Assembly: GCF_017744955.1 (NCBI RefSeq) | Contig: NZ_JAGIAG010000001.1 | Coordinates: 868,001 to 932,000 of the forward strand | Reading direction: 5' to 3' | Length of the DNA: 64,000 nt | Origin: Dokdonella sp. | GTDB lineage: Bacteria > Pseudomonadota > Gammaproteobacteria > Xanthomonadales > Rhodanobacteraceae | In this document: positions 26,999-36,249 of the stretch, piece after piece | How the letters are laid out: each line of letters opens with the position of its first letter | Numbering within the stretch: the first letter of the stretch is position 1 | Made by a program: the position numbers and the translations under genes | Notes under the pieces: generated by a model | What the model was told of the DNA's origin: nothing | The model's database searches: none | The model's input: the letters and a program-made list of their open reading frames with translations, nothing else

Positions 26999-29458
26999 AT
27001 GGCTGTCGCTTTCAACGCGGGTGAGCGCCCGATCGAACATCGGTTCGCGCAGTTTCGTTTGATTCCCGCCGCGCGCGAGCTGTGGAAAGACGGGCAGCTT
27101 TGCCACACCCCGCCGCTCGTGTTCGACTGCCTCGTCTACCTGTTGGAAAACCGGCAGCGCATGGTTGGGCGCGACGAGCTGGTGTCGGCGGTCTGGGGCA
27201 GGGTCGACGTCGCCGACCAGCAGGTCAGGCAGCTCATCCAGCGCGCGCGTCAGGCGGTCGGGGACGAGGCCAGGAGCCAGCACGTCATCCGCACCGTCTC
27301 GGGCAGCGGCTACCGCTGGGTCATGGCGATCGAGAGCGCCGAAGCGCCGGTCGATGCGGCGTCGACGGCGAGTTCGGCCGCGTACGCGCCGCCGGCCCTC
27401 GAACCCGCGGCGCAGGATTGGGCGCCGGATTTTCGGTCGGACGTGCCCGCTGCGAGCTCGCCGTCGCCGAGCCCGGCATCCGAGCCGGATGCGCGGCCGC
27501 TTCGCAGGCGCGCACCCGCGTACGCCGGGAAGGCGGTGATGGTGGCTGGCGTGCTGGCGCTCCTCGTCGCCGCATTCGTCTACTGGCACGAGCGCCGGGC
27601 CGGACCCGCGCGGCCGCCGCAAAGTCCCGGCGTCGCGTCGCCCGCGCTCGCCGTCCTGCCGCTCGAAGTGACGGGGCCGCTCGACGCCGGCTGGGTCCGG
27701 CTCGGCGCGATGGATCTGATCGCGCAGCGCCTGCGCAGCACGGGCATGCCGGTGAGTCCGAGCGACAACGTCGTTTCGGCCACGCTCGCGGTCGGCGAGG
27801 CGGATACGCCCGAGCGCCTCGCCAAACTGCGCGCCACGCTGGGCGCCGCCACGCTCGTGCAGGGGGCGGCGGTCAAATCGGCGGCCGGCTGGCAAGTCGA
27901 TCTGAGCGCGGTTTCCGCCGACGGCCAGCGCCGCACGGCGCAGGCGCAGCGGCCCGACATCGTGGAGGCCGCGCGCGACGCCGCCGATTTGCTGCTGGTC
28001 ACGCTCGGGATGGAGCCGCCGCCGCGCGAGGAGAACAGCCGCGACGACCTCGACTGGCTGTTGCAGCGCGCACGTGCGGCGCTGCTGGTCAATCAGCTCG
28101 ATGCGGCGCGTTCGATTCTCGCCGGCGCGCCCGAATCGCTGAGCCACGATCCGCGCGTCCGCTTCGCCGCGGCACGGATCGAACAGCGCGCCGGCAAGCT
28201 CGACGTGGCGGAGAGCGCTCTGCGCGCCTTGCTCGGCGATCCGGCGCTCGCGGCGGATGCGGACACGCGCGTGGACGTGTTGATGGCGCTCGGCGACGTC
28301 GAGATGTCGCGCGTCGACTGCGCCGCGGGCGAACGGTTTTTCGATAGGGCGCTGAACGGACCGCAAGACCGCAGTACGGCGCGCCACGGCAAGGCGCTTT
28401 CGACGCGCGCCACCGCGAGAGCGTGCCTGTCGCGTTTCGACGATGCCATCAAGGACCTCAGCGCGGCCGGTCCGCTGCTGGATGCCGCGGGCGATCGGCT
28501 CGGACGCGCGAATCTGAACAATCATTTCGGCCTGTTGGAGCTGTACCGCGGCCGCCCGGCGCAGGCCGTCGGCTATCTCGAGTCCGCGCGCGCGATTCAT
28601 CAGTCGTTCGCGAGTGTCTACAACGTCCGCGGAGATCTCGCCCTGCTCTGCAGCGCGTTTTCCCAGCTGTTGCGCTGGCCGCAGGCGCTGGACGCGAGCG
28701 CAGCTCTGTGGGCGATGCACGGACAGGTCGACGATGCCAGTACGCTCTATCTGATGGCGGGCGTGCGGGCGCGCGTCCTGGTTGCGACCGGGCAATACCG
28801 GGAAGCAGAATCCCTGCTGCGCGGCGTCGAAGCCGCGCATCCCGAAGGCGGCGACAAGCCGCTCGCATTGACGTTTCACGAGGCCAAGGCAGACCTGTTC
28901 TGGGCGCGTGGGGATGCGACGCGGACGATCGCCGCGATCGACGCGGCGTGGAACCTCATCCCGCCCTCGAAAATGCGCGACGACGAGGACCTCTATACCG
29001 TTCTGTTGCGGCAGCGCGCCGCGTTCTCGCTAGGTCAGGCCGCGTCCGACGACTCGCGCCTGGGGGTGCCGGGGATCGAGTCGAATGCGGCGGCCGTGGT
29101 CCCCCTGCTCGTCGCGCAGGCCGAACGCGACGATCGCGCGGGCCGTTTCGACGAGGCCGAAGCCGGTTTCCGCAAGGCCGTCGCAAGCGCGGAGGCGCGC
29201 GACGTTCCGGCTAGCCTGGTGCTCGCGGTGGATGCCTATGCGCGCTGGCTGCTGGCGCGCGGTCGCCTCGACGAGGCGCGCGAAACGGCGGGGCGCATTT
29301 CCGCATGGGCCGATCGCGACTTCGACAGCGCGCTGCTGCAGGCCATCGTCTTTCGCGCGAGCGGCGCGAAGGCGGCCTGGCAGGAATCCCTGCGCCGCGC
29401 GAGCGCGCTGGCGGGGGAGCGAGAGCTGCCCGCGGCGGCGGAGGGCGAGGTTCCGTAG
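26999..29458 (+). CDS. CadC/ToxR-like winged-helix membrane regulator with TPR sensor
   Basis: An 819-residue one-component regulator. Residues ~10-110 form an OmpR/PhoB-type winged helix ([20 protein letters not shown], then [13 protein letters not shown]). An Ala/Pro-rich linker follows, and a single membrane helix near residues 176-198 ([15 protein letters not shown]). The periplasmic part starts with S-P-A-L-A-V-L-P-L, the adenylate-cyclase-like/TolB-N-type strand common in this class. It continues as ~500 residues of helical TPR-like repeats ([18 protein letters not shown]). DNA binding is therefore cytoplasmic and sensing periplasmic. The likely targets are itself and the adjacent secreted-protein or membrane-protein genes. 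Confidence 0.88.
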   Translation: MAVAFNAGERPIEHRFAQFRLIPAARELWKDGQLCHTPPLVFDCLVYLLENRQRMVGRDELVSAVWGRVDVADQQVRQLIQRARQAVGDEARSQHVIRTVSGSGYRWVMAIESAEAPVDAASTASSAAYAPPALEPAAQDWAPDFRSDVPAASSPSPSPASEPDARPLRRRAPAYAGKAVMVAGVLALLVAAFVYWHERRAGPARPPQSPGVASPALAVLPLEVTGPLDAGWVRLGAMDLIAQRLRSTGMPVSPSDNVVSATLAVGEADTPERLAKLRATLGAATLVQGAAVKSAAGWQVDLSAVSADGQRRTAQAQRPDIVEAARDAADLLLVTLGMEPPPREENSRDDLDWLLQRARAALLVNQLDAARSILAGAPESLSHDPRVRFAAARIEQRAGKLDVAESALRALLGDPALAADADTRVDVLMALGDVEMSRVDCAAGERFFDRALNGPQDRSTARHGKALSTRATARACLSRFDDAIKDLSAAGPLLDAAGDRLGRANLNNHFGLLELYRGRPAQAVGYLESARAIHQSFASVYNVRGDLALLCSAFSQLLRWPQALDASAALWAMHGQVDDASTLYLMAGVRARVLVATGQYREAESLLRGVEAAHPEGGDKPLALTFHEAKADLFWARGDATRTIAAIDAAWNLIPPSKMRDDEDLYTVLLRQRAAFSLGQAASDDSRLGVPGIESNAAAVVPLLVAQAERDDRAGRFDEAEAGFRKAVASAEARDVPASLVLAVDAYARWLLARGRLDEARETAGRISAWADRDFDSALLQAIVFRASGAKAAWQESLRRASALAGERELPAAAEGEVP

Positions 29459-29776
29459 GTCCGCTCGATCTGCGGACGAGGGGGCGCGCGGTTTCGACGT
29501 CGATGCCGTGTCGCAGCACGGATGGGGCCGGATTGCCCTTTCGGAGCGGCGCTCATACGCCGATTCGATGTTGTGCGCTGCGGCATCGTTGATGACGGCA
29601 ATCGCGCGGCGACGACCAGACGACGGCGCAACGACGGCCTCCGGCTCGACTCGTCCCATGATCGCGCCGCGAAAAGAGGGCCGGGTATCCGTCGAGCGCA
29701 TGCCGCGGCATGCGATCCCGACGGCCGCTCGCCCTCGCCTACCGACATCGAGACGCCAGCCCCAGGGAGCCGCAAC
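29459..29776. other. Intergenic region upstream of the giant secreted protein
   Basis: A short 6-bp hairpin, GTCCGC/GCGGAC (29459-29477), follows the regulator stop directly, without a T-tract. The remainder is open in the frame of the next gene, but the deduced peptide is Arg-rich and featureless, so I leave it non-coding. A GGGAG 7 bases before GTG 29777 marks the start of the next gene. Confidence 0.45.
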
Positions 29777-32700
29777 GTGAAAGGTTCGTCAGAAAATTCA
29801 TCCGGTTGTTCCGAGCGCGCGCGCAGCCCGCGCCGGCTTCGACAGCCGAGCCTCCAGCGCGGCCGCCGGATCTGGTGCGGCCTGGCGACGCTGTTGGGGG
29901 TGTGGCTCGGAAGCGCCGCCGCGCTGGCGCAGAGCCTGGTCGATCCCTCGTTCGTTCCGTCGACGAACGACGTCGCTTACGCGTCCACGCTCGCCGTGCA
30001 GGCCGACGGCAAGGTCGTCATTCCGGTCATCTCGAGCTCGCTCGGCACGGCCAGCCTGCGGCGCCTCGGCACGGACGGCTCTTTCGACGCGACGTTCGCG
30101 CCGGTCGACCTCGACCGCGAGCCGCAAGGCCTGCTGGTTCAGCCCGACGGCAAGATTCTCGTCTTCGGGGCGGGGCTCTCCACGGTCGGCGGGCGGGCGG
30201 TGCAAGGCATCGCTCGCGTCAATCCGGACGGCTCCGTGGACGGCGGCTTCACGACGCCCACCATTCAGGGGCAAGGCGTAAGGAGAGCCGCGCTGCAGCC
30301 CGACGGAAAGATTTTGATCGGCGGGAAATTCTTCAAAGTGGGCACCGTCGAGGTGCATCACCTCGCGCGGCTCAACGCCGACGGCTCGTTCGACCCCGGT
30401 TTCGTCACCACGAGCCTGCCCGCCGGCACGTCCAGCGACGGCGTCTTCGGTCTCTCCCTGCGCGCGGACGGCAAGATCGTGATCGGCGGCTGGTTCATGG
30501 CTTCGGGGACGAGCGAGCTGTCCACTCTGCTGCGTCTGAACGCCGATGGCTCCGTCGACAAGAACCTCACCGCGATCAGCGGTCTTGCGCAAGTCGGCGG
30601 GGCGACGCTCGCGCTGCCGGACGGCCGATTACTGGCCAGTGGCTCCAACGCTTTCTCGGAGAACGCGCTCGTGCGCTTGAATGCGGACGATTCGCTGGAC
30701 ACGATGTTCAATCCCACCTTCGGCGAGAAGATCGGCGGCTTCTTCGTGCAGCCGAACGGCAAGATCGTCGTCTCGGGCCTGTTCTCCACCGTGAACGGCC
30801 AACCGCACAACTACATCGTGCGTTTGAACGGCGACGGATCGACCGACAATGGCTTCGATCCGCAAGGCAACAGCATCGACACGTACTACGTGACGTCGCT
30901 GGCCGCACAGGCGGACGGAAGAATCCTGATCGCCGGCACCTTCCAGTACGTGGGAGCGACGCCGCGCCCTGGCCTCGCGCGGCTGCTGGTGTCCGAGCCC
31001 GCGACAGCGCGGCTGCAGTTCGGCGCATCGCGCAGCGAAGTGCAATGGCAGCGCGGCGGATCCGGCATGGAGCTTGCGCGCGCGAGCTTCGAGTCGTCCG
31101 TCGACGGCGTCGCGTGGCAAGGCCTCGGCGAAGCGGCGTGGAACCAAGGCACCTGGACGCTCGGCGGAGTGATTCTGCCTTCCAGCGGCAGCCTTTGGCT
31201 GCGCGCCCGCGGTAGCGCATCGACGGGCGGTGCGATGGATAAGGGTTTCAGCGGATCGATCATCGAGTCGACACGGCAGATGGTCGCGACGGTGACGCCG
31301 TTCGCCGGCGCAGGCGGCTCCATTTCGCCGTCCGCGCCGCAGTTCGTCGACACGGAGCTGCCGGCCAGCTTCACGCTCACGCCGTCCGCCGGTCAACAGG
31401 TTCTCGGCGTGAGCGGAACCTGCGGCGGCAGTCTGAGCGGAAACACCTACACGACGCTGCCGCTGAACGCCGATTGCACGGTGGTGGCGAGCTTCACGTC
31501 GGCGGACAACTTCGTCGTCACGCCGACCCTCGTTTCCGGCCGCGGCTCCGTTTCCCCGCAGACACCGCAAGGCATCGCGCCCGGCGGCCGTGCGAGCTTC
31601 ACGCTGACCCCGGACACGGGATCTGCCATCGACAGCGTCGGCGGAACCTGCGGCGGAAGCCTCGACGGCGCGGTCTACACCACCGACGCCGTCAGCGCGA
31701 ACTGCACGGTCGACATCCGCTTCTCCGTCGTCACCGTGACCGCGACGGTGGCGGTCTCCGGCGGCCACGGTTCGATCTCGCCGACGGCGCGGACCGTCGA
31801 CTACGGCAGCACGGCGACGTTTTCGGTGATGTCCGACTCGGGCTACAACGCGAACGTCAGCGGCTGCGGAGGCACGCTGTCGGGCGGCCTCTACACCACG
31901 GCACCGCTGACGGCGGACTGCACGGTGAGCGCGAGCTTCAGTTCGTTCATGGCCGTCGGCGACCTGGAGGTCTGGGTCTCCAAGGTGGCCGACGAAGGCA
32001 CGATGCCGGACCCCTGCTTCACGCAGCAGAACACGCAACTGACGGTCGCCAAGGGCGAGCGGGTGGAATACTGCGGGCGCTTCACCAATCACAGCGACCG
32101 CGCGGTCAGCCGCTGGGTCGTCTATCGGGACGCCCTGAACGGCGTCGTCAATCCGATGAGTCTCGCGGTCGGCGGTGGCGGCTTCAGCTATCCAATCCAG
32201 CCGGGCGAAAGCATGCTGTTCGTCGGCGACAGCGACTCGGTACTCGAGACGACCGATCTCGCCGTGACCTACACGGCCCTCGGCATCGGTTCGTTCACGG
32301 ACTTGCCGCGGTACGCCGTCGACGACGGCGCTCCTTTCGAGGCGATGAACCTGTCGGCCTCGCACAATGCCGTCGACCTGGGACTGATGCGGCAGGGCAC
32401 GACGCGAAGCGTCGAGCTGCCGTTCTCCTTCAATTTCTACGGCATGCCCGTCGACCGCCTCTGCATCGGCAACGACGGTGTCGTGCAGCCGGCCCTGCGG
32501 ACCTGCAGCGAACCGCCCGACCTGATCACGCCGATGCTGATCATGCCGGCGCTGCGCATCTCGAACTTCGGATACATGACGGGCGACTTCGGCCGCTACG
32601 GAAGCTACGCGGGAGGAAACGTTTACTACGAAATCCAGGGCAAGGCGCCGCGCCGGCGCGTGGCGATCGAGTGGCGAAACAAAGAGGTCGCCGGAACGAG

Positions 32701-34363
32701 CGGCGCCGGCGTCACGTTCCAGACGCTCATCGACGAGGCCAGCAGCGCGATCACGTTCCAGTACGTCTCGATGGGTACCGACGATCCGGCCGCCGCCGAT
32801 GGCAACGGCACCCTCGCGGGGCTTCATCTGACGCAGGGCTTCTCGCAAATCTATCCGAGCGGTCCGCTGCTGACGAACGGCAAGGCGATTCGCTGGACGC
32901 CGACGACGCAGCCGTTCTCCGCCGTCGCGAAGGCCAGCGCGCGCATCACGGTGGTGGCGCCCGACGTCGCTGTCGACCCGCCAGCCGTTGCCGCTACCAG
33001 CCCCTTGGGAGGCAATGCGACGATCGAGTTGAACATCGCCAACCGCGGCAATGCGGCGCTCGACTGGCGGCTCGCCGCCGGCGGCGACGGACGTGGCTTC
33101 CGGATCGCGCAGAGCCATTCAGGCGCATTGACGAGTCCTGCTGCGCTGTCGGGCGGTGCCGGTCGGGTCGGATCGGCGGTGCCGACACGACGCCCTGCGC
33201 TCGAGGGGCGGCCGGCATCCGCGTCTTCTCTTTCCGCCATCGCCCCGGAAACGCGGACGAACATCGCCGACTTGCAGGTGCCTGCGTACGGACACGCGAC
33301 CGACGGCGTCAACAGCGACACCTCCAGCCCGGTCGTGCTCGATGCGGCCGCGCCTTCGGTCGTCTCGCCCACTGCGCTTGGAAGCCACGGTTTCATTACC
33401 GCGCCCATTTATACCTTCGCGTTCGCCGACGACCGTTTCGATCGGCTCTACGAGCTGACCCTCGGCGCCTGCGGCAGCGACGCGGGCTGCGTCGGTCCGT
33501 ACCTGCGCCTGGACGGCATCGCCGCTGCGACCGATCCGAACAGCAGCGACAACGCGTTCGTGCTGGCGGGGGCGCAGATCGTGCCTTGGGCCGGGTTCGA
33601 CGCGCGCTATCAGCAGTGGCGCGGCATGAAGTGGGACACCGCGACGCGGACGCTCTACGCCGTCGCGTCGGATTGGTTTCCCTTCGGGCTGACGCCGCCG
33701 GCTCCGCCCTATCGCAGCGATCTGTACGCGATTTCTGCGCTCACCGGCGTCGCCACGCACGTCGCGCGAATCGACGACATCAGCAGCGACGGCACCGTCA
33801 TCGCCGACATCGCGATCGACAACCACGGCAACCTGTACGGCCTCGACATGCTGACCGACTCGCTGGTGGCGATCGACAAGACCTCGGGCCACGTGCGGAC
33901 GATCGGCTCGACCGGACTCAACGTATACCTGTGGGACATCCAGTCGATGGATTTCGACGGCACCACCGGCGCGCTCTACTACGCCACCTGGACACAGGAC
34001 TCGACCGTCGGAGCGCAGATGTTCGTGCTCGACACGAAGACGGGCTCGGCGAATCTGCTCGGCGTCATCGGAGACGGCCACAATGGCGTGCGCGGCCTTT
34101 CGATCGCGAAGCCGCGCGGTCCCTGCGTCGACGCCGACGCGGTGCCGTGGCTGTCGCTCGATCGCACTGAAGGCAGCGTGGCCGCGGAAAATTCCGCTGC
34201 CGTCGCGATCCGGTTCAACGCGATCGGTCTGGCGCAAGGCGTCTATCGCGCGAACCTCTGCGTCGACAACAACACGCCGTACAAGCGCCAGATCGTGGTG
34301 CCGGTGACGTTTACCGTCGCTTCCGGCGACAGCATCTTTAGGGACGGTTTCGAAGCGAATTAG
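29777..34363 (+). CDS. Giant secreted delta-60-repeat protein with C-terminal IFxDGFE motif
   Basis: A 1528-residue exported protein. The GTG start at 29777 has GGGAG 7 bases upstream. A long basic n-region then leads to a hydrophobic signal (L-A-T-L-L-G-V-W-L-G) cleaved near A-L-A-Q-S. Seven delta-60 repeats follow (~residues 60-420; D-G-K-I-L-I-G-G and R-L-N-A-D-G-S-F-D type). After them come three ~75-residue bacterial repeat domains with C-G-G-S/T-L and S-I-S-P motifs, a region of unknown fold, a choice-of-anchor-like segment (N-I-A-N-R-G-N-A-A-L-D-W), a propeller-like part and a final BACON-like domain. The protein ends D-S-I-F-R-D-G-F-E-A-N, matching the end of the beta-helix protein at 40590. 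Surface or extracellular adhesion is likely but unproven. Confidence 0.85.
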   Translation: MKGSSENSSGCSERARSPRRLRQPSLQRGRRIWCGLATLLGVWLGSAAALAQSLVDPSFVPSTNDVAYASTLAVQADGKVVIPVISSSLGTASLRRLGTDGSFDATFAPVDLDREPQGLLVQPDGKILVFGAGLSTVGGRAVQGIARVNPDGSVDGGFTTPTIQGQGVRRAALQPDGKILIGGKFFKVGTVEVHHLARLNADGSFDPGFVTTSLPAGTSSDGVFGLSLRADGKIVIGGWFMASGTSELSTLLRLNADGSVDKNLTAISGLAQVGGATLALPDGRLLASGSNAFSENALVRLNADDSLDTMFNPTFGEKIGGFFVQPNGKIVVSGLFSTVNGQPHNYIVRLNGDGSTDNGFDPQGNSIDTYYVTSLAAQADGRILIAGTFQYVGATPRPGLARLLVSEPATARLQFGASRSEVQWQRGGSGMELARASFESSVDGVAWQGLGEAAWNQGTWTLGGVILPSSGSLWLRARGSASTGGAMDKGFSGSIIESTRQMVATVTPFAGAGGSISPSAPQFVDTELPASFTLTPSAGQQVLGVSGTCGGSLSGNTYTTLPLNADCTVVASFTSADNFVVTPTLVSGRGSVSPQTPQGIAPGGRASFTLTPDTGSAIDSVGGTCGGSLDGAVYTTDAVSANCTVDIRFSVVTVTATVAVSGGHGSISPTARTVDYGSTATFSVMSDSGYNANVSGCGGTLSGGLYTTAPLTADCTVSASFSSFMAVGDLEVWVSKVADEGTMPDPCFTQQNTQLTVAKGERVEYCGRFTNHSDRAVSRWVVYRDALNGVVNPMSLAVGGGGFSYPIQPGESMLFVGDSDSVLETTDLAVTYTALGIGSFTDLPRYAVDDGAPFEAMNLSASHNAVDLGLMRQGTTRSVELPFSFNFYGMPVDRLCIGNDGVVQPALRTCSEPPDLITPMLIMPALRISNFGYMTGDFGRYGSYAGGNVYYEIQGKAPRRRVAIEWRNKEVAGTSGAGVTFQTLIDEASSAITFQYVSMGTDDPAAADGNGTLAGLHLTQGFSQIYPSGPLLTNGKAIRWTPTTQPFSAVAKASARITVVAPDVAVDPPAVAATSPLGGNATIELNIANRGNAALDWRLAAGGDGRGFRIAQSHSGALTSPAALSGGAGRVGSAVPTRRPALEGRPASASSLSAIAPETRTNIADLQVPAYGHATDGVNSDTSSPVVLDAAAPSVVSPTALGSHGFITAPIYTFAFADDRFDRLYELTLGACGSDAGCVGPYLRLDGIAAATDPNSSDNAFVLAGAQIVPWAGFDARYQQWRGMKWDTATRTLYAVASDWFPFGLTPPAPPYRSDLYAISALTGVATHVARIDDISSDGTVIADIAIDNHGNLYGLDMLTDSLVAIDKTSGHVRTIGSTGLNVYLWDIQSMDFDGTTGALYYATWTQDSTVGAQMFVLDTKTGSANLLGVIGDGHNGVRGLSIAKPRGPCVDADAVPWLSLDRTEGSVAAENSAAVAIRFNAIGLAQGVYRANLCVDNNTPYKRQIVVPVTFTVASGDSIFRDGFEAN

Positions 34364-34519
34364 GATCCTGTTTTCCCTTCTCCCGCTTGCGGAAAAGGTG
34401 CCGAAGGCGGATGAGGGGAAACGAAGCGCAGCGCTCCGGCTTCCCCTCCCCCGCGCCTGCGGCGCGACCTCTCCCGCAAGCGGGAGAGGTCCAGTGCAAG
34501 AACATGAACCAAAGATGCG
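34364..34519. repeat. REP-like palindromic repeat between convergent genes
   Basis: This gap holds an element with a degenerate copy (CCTTCTCCCGCTTGCGG, from 34376) and a perfect 12-bp inverted repeat at 34466-34491 (GACCTCTCCCGC, centre AA, then its complement). It is the same family as the element at 37915-38070. The stem has no T-run, so it may terminate or block transcription only weakly. Confidence 0.8.
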
Positions 34520-35890
34520 CTAGCCGGATTTCTTCTTCGGCCGCTGCCAGCCCGGCACCGTCGTCTGCCGCGCGCGCGCGACGGTCAGCTCGCCGGCCGG
34601 CGCGTCGTGGCCGATCACCGAGCCGGCGCCGATGGTCGCGTCCCTGCCGATCTTCACCGGCGCGACCAGGGCCGAGTTGGAGCCGATGAAGGCGCCGTCT
34701 TCGATCGTCGTCGGGTGCTTGTTCACGCCGTCGTAGTTGCAGGTGATGGTGCCGGCGCCGACGTTGACGTGGGCGCCGATCTCGGCGTCGCCGAGATAGC
34801 TGAGGTGGTTCGCCTTCGAGTTCTCGCCGAGGCGCGCCTTCTTGGTCTCGACGAAGTTGCCGACGTGCGCGCCGGCGCCGAGTTCGGTGCCCGGGCGCAA
34901 CCGCGCGAACGGGCCGATGTCGCAGGGACCGTGGGTGACGACGCCGTCGAGGTTGCAGTGCGAATGCACCACCGTGCCGGCGGCCAGGGTCGAGTTGCGC
35001 ACGCGGCAGAACGGCCCGATGCGCACTTCGTCGCCGAGTTCGACCAGGCCTTCGAGGATCACGTCGACGTCGATCTCGACGTCGCGGCCGACGCGCACGT
35101 CGCCGCGCACGTCGAAGCGCACCGGGTCGGCGAAGCGCACGCCGGCGGCGGCCAGGTGCGTCGCGCGCAGGCGCTGGTAGGTGCGTTCGAGCGCGGCGAG
35201 CTGCCACGGGTCGTTGGCGCCGAACACCTCCTGTGCGTTGATGCACAGGCTCGCCTCGGCCGGCTCGCCTTCGTCGTTGGCCTGCGCGAACACGTCGGTG
35301 AGGTAGTACTCGCGCTGCGCGTTGTCGTCGGACAGATTGTCGATCCACACGCGCAGGCGGCGCGCGTCGGCGGCGAGGATGCCGCTGTTGACCCAGGTGA
35401 TCGCGCGCTGCTCGGCGCTGGCGTCCTTCTCCTCGACGATCGCGCGCACGCGGCCGATGCCGTCGCGCACGACGCGGCCGTAGCCGTAGGGATTCTCGAG
35501 CTGGGTGACCAGCGCGGCCAGCGGCGACTCCAGCGCGAGCAGCTTGCGCAAGGTGTCGACGCGGATCAGCGGTACGTCGCCGTAGAGGATCAGCACGCGC
35601 GCTTCTTCCGGTACGCGCGGCATCGCCAGCTTGACCGCATGGCCGGTGCCGCGCTGCTCGGGCTGATGCACCCAGTCCAGGTCGCCGAGATCGGTCAGCG
35701 CGGCCTTCACCTGCTCGCCGAGATGGCCGTAGACCAGGTGGATGCGCGCGGGCTGCAGCGCGCGCGCGGCGTCCAGCACATGCGCCAGCATCGGCCTGCC
35801 GGCCAGCGGCATCAGCACCTTCGGTTTGGCCGATTTCATCCGCTTGCCCTCGCCGGCGGCGAGGACGATCACGTGCAAAGGACTGGTCAC
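34520..35890 (-). CDS. glmU: Bifunctional GlmU (GlcNAc-1-P uridyltransferase / GlcN-1-P acetyltransferase)
   Basis: A 456-residue enzyme, the length of E. coli GlmU. It acetylates glucosamine-1-phosphate and then makes UDP-GlcNAc, the precursor for peptidoglycan, LPS and probably EPS. The N-terminal pyrophosphorylase motif [15 protein letters not shown] is followed by Y-G-D-V-P-L. The C-terminal half is a left-handed beta-helix of hexapeptide repeats ([10 protein letters not shown]) with N-H-L-S-Y-L-G-D and C-N-Y-D-G active-site segments. The GTG start at 35890 ([13 protein letters not shown]) matches the family N-terminus; the in-frame extension covers repeat DNA. It lies well away from atpC, its neighbour in many gammaproteobacteria. 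Confidence 0.97.
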   Translation of the reverse strand: MTSPLHVIVLAAGEGKRMKSAKPKVLMPLAGRPMLAHVLDAARALQPARIHLVYGHLGEQVKAALTDLGDLDWVHQPEQRGTGHAVKLAMPRVPEEARVLILYGDVPLIRVDTLRKLLALESPLAALVTQLENPYGYGRVVRDGIGRVRAIVEEKDASAEQRAITWVNSGILAADARRLRVWIDNLSDDNAQREYYLTDVFAQANDEGEPAEASLCINAQEVFGANDPWQLAALERTYQRLRATHLAAAGVRFADPVRFDVRGDVRVGRDVEIDVDVILEGLVELGDEVRIGPFCRVRNSTLAAGTVVHSHCNLDGVVTHGPCDIGPFARLRPGTELGAGAHVGNFVETKKARLGENSKANHLSYLGDAEIGAHVNVGAGTITCNYDGVNKHPTTIEDGAFIGSNSALVAPVKIGRDATIGAGSVIGHDAPAGELTVARARQTTVPGWQRPKKKSG

Positions 35891-36249
35891 TGGGATTCCC
35901 TGTCGAGACGTGGGACGCATTCTAGGTGCGATCGTCCGTGATCGCGACGACTGGAGAGGCGCCCGGTCGGTGCAGGAATCGCAGTCGGAAGGCCCACCGG
36001 CGGCCATCCATGGCCGCACTTCTCGATCCGGTGCGATCGGCCGTGATCGCGATGACCCAGGGAAGGACCTCCACTCGGCGCGGAAATGGCATTCGGAGGG
36101 GATTCCCTTGGCCATCCGCGGCCGCGCCCTCGGCAAGGCGCATCGCCTCGTGGACGTCGGCCCGTTGCGCGGCGGCGGACGCATGCTCGTCGCCCGCGGC
36201 GGTCCCTAGTAAGCTGAAATGCTTTCCCGATACGGAAGCGATTCGCGCG
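35891..36249. repeat. Tandem 105-bp repeat in a divergent intergenic region
   Basis: Two imperfect direct copies begin at 35925 and 36030, 105 bases apart. Each opens GGTGCGATCG-[T/G]-CCGTGATCGCGA and closes with GGCCATCC-[A/G]-[T/C]-GGCCGC. A third copy lies in reverse orientation at 52166-52263. The sequence is non-coding and sits between divergent glmU and the sulfotransferase gene, whose promoters must be beside or inside it. It appears to be a dispersed repeat family of this genome. Confidence 0.8.

Noticed and set aside
26108..28879. Upstream extension of the sugar-dehydrogenase frame to 1354 residues
   Set aside because: The extension runs antisense through the winged-helix regulator and has no domain; the Rossmann motif begins at the start at 26107.
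29777..34363. PEP-CTERM or LPXTG anchoring signal at the C-terminus of the delta-60 protein
   Set aside because: There is no V-P-E-P motif, no C-terminal membrane helix and no basic tail.
34466..34491. Perfect palindrome as intrinsic terminator between convergent genes
   Set aside because: No T-run on either strand; it matches the dispersed REP family instead.
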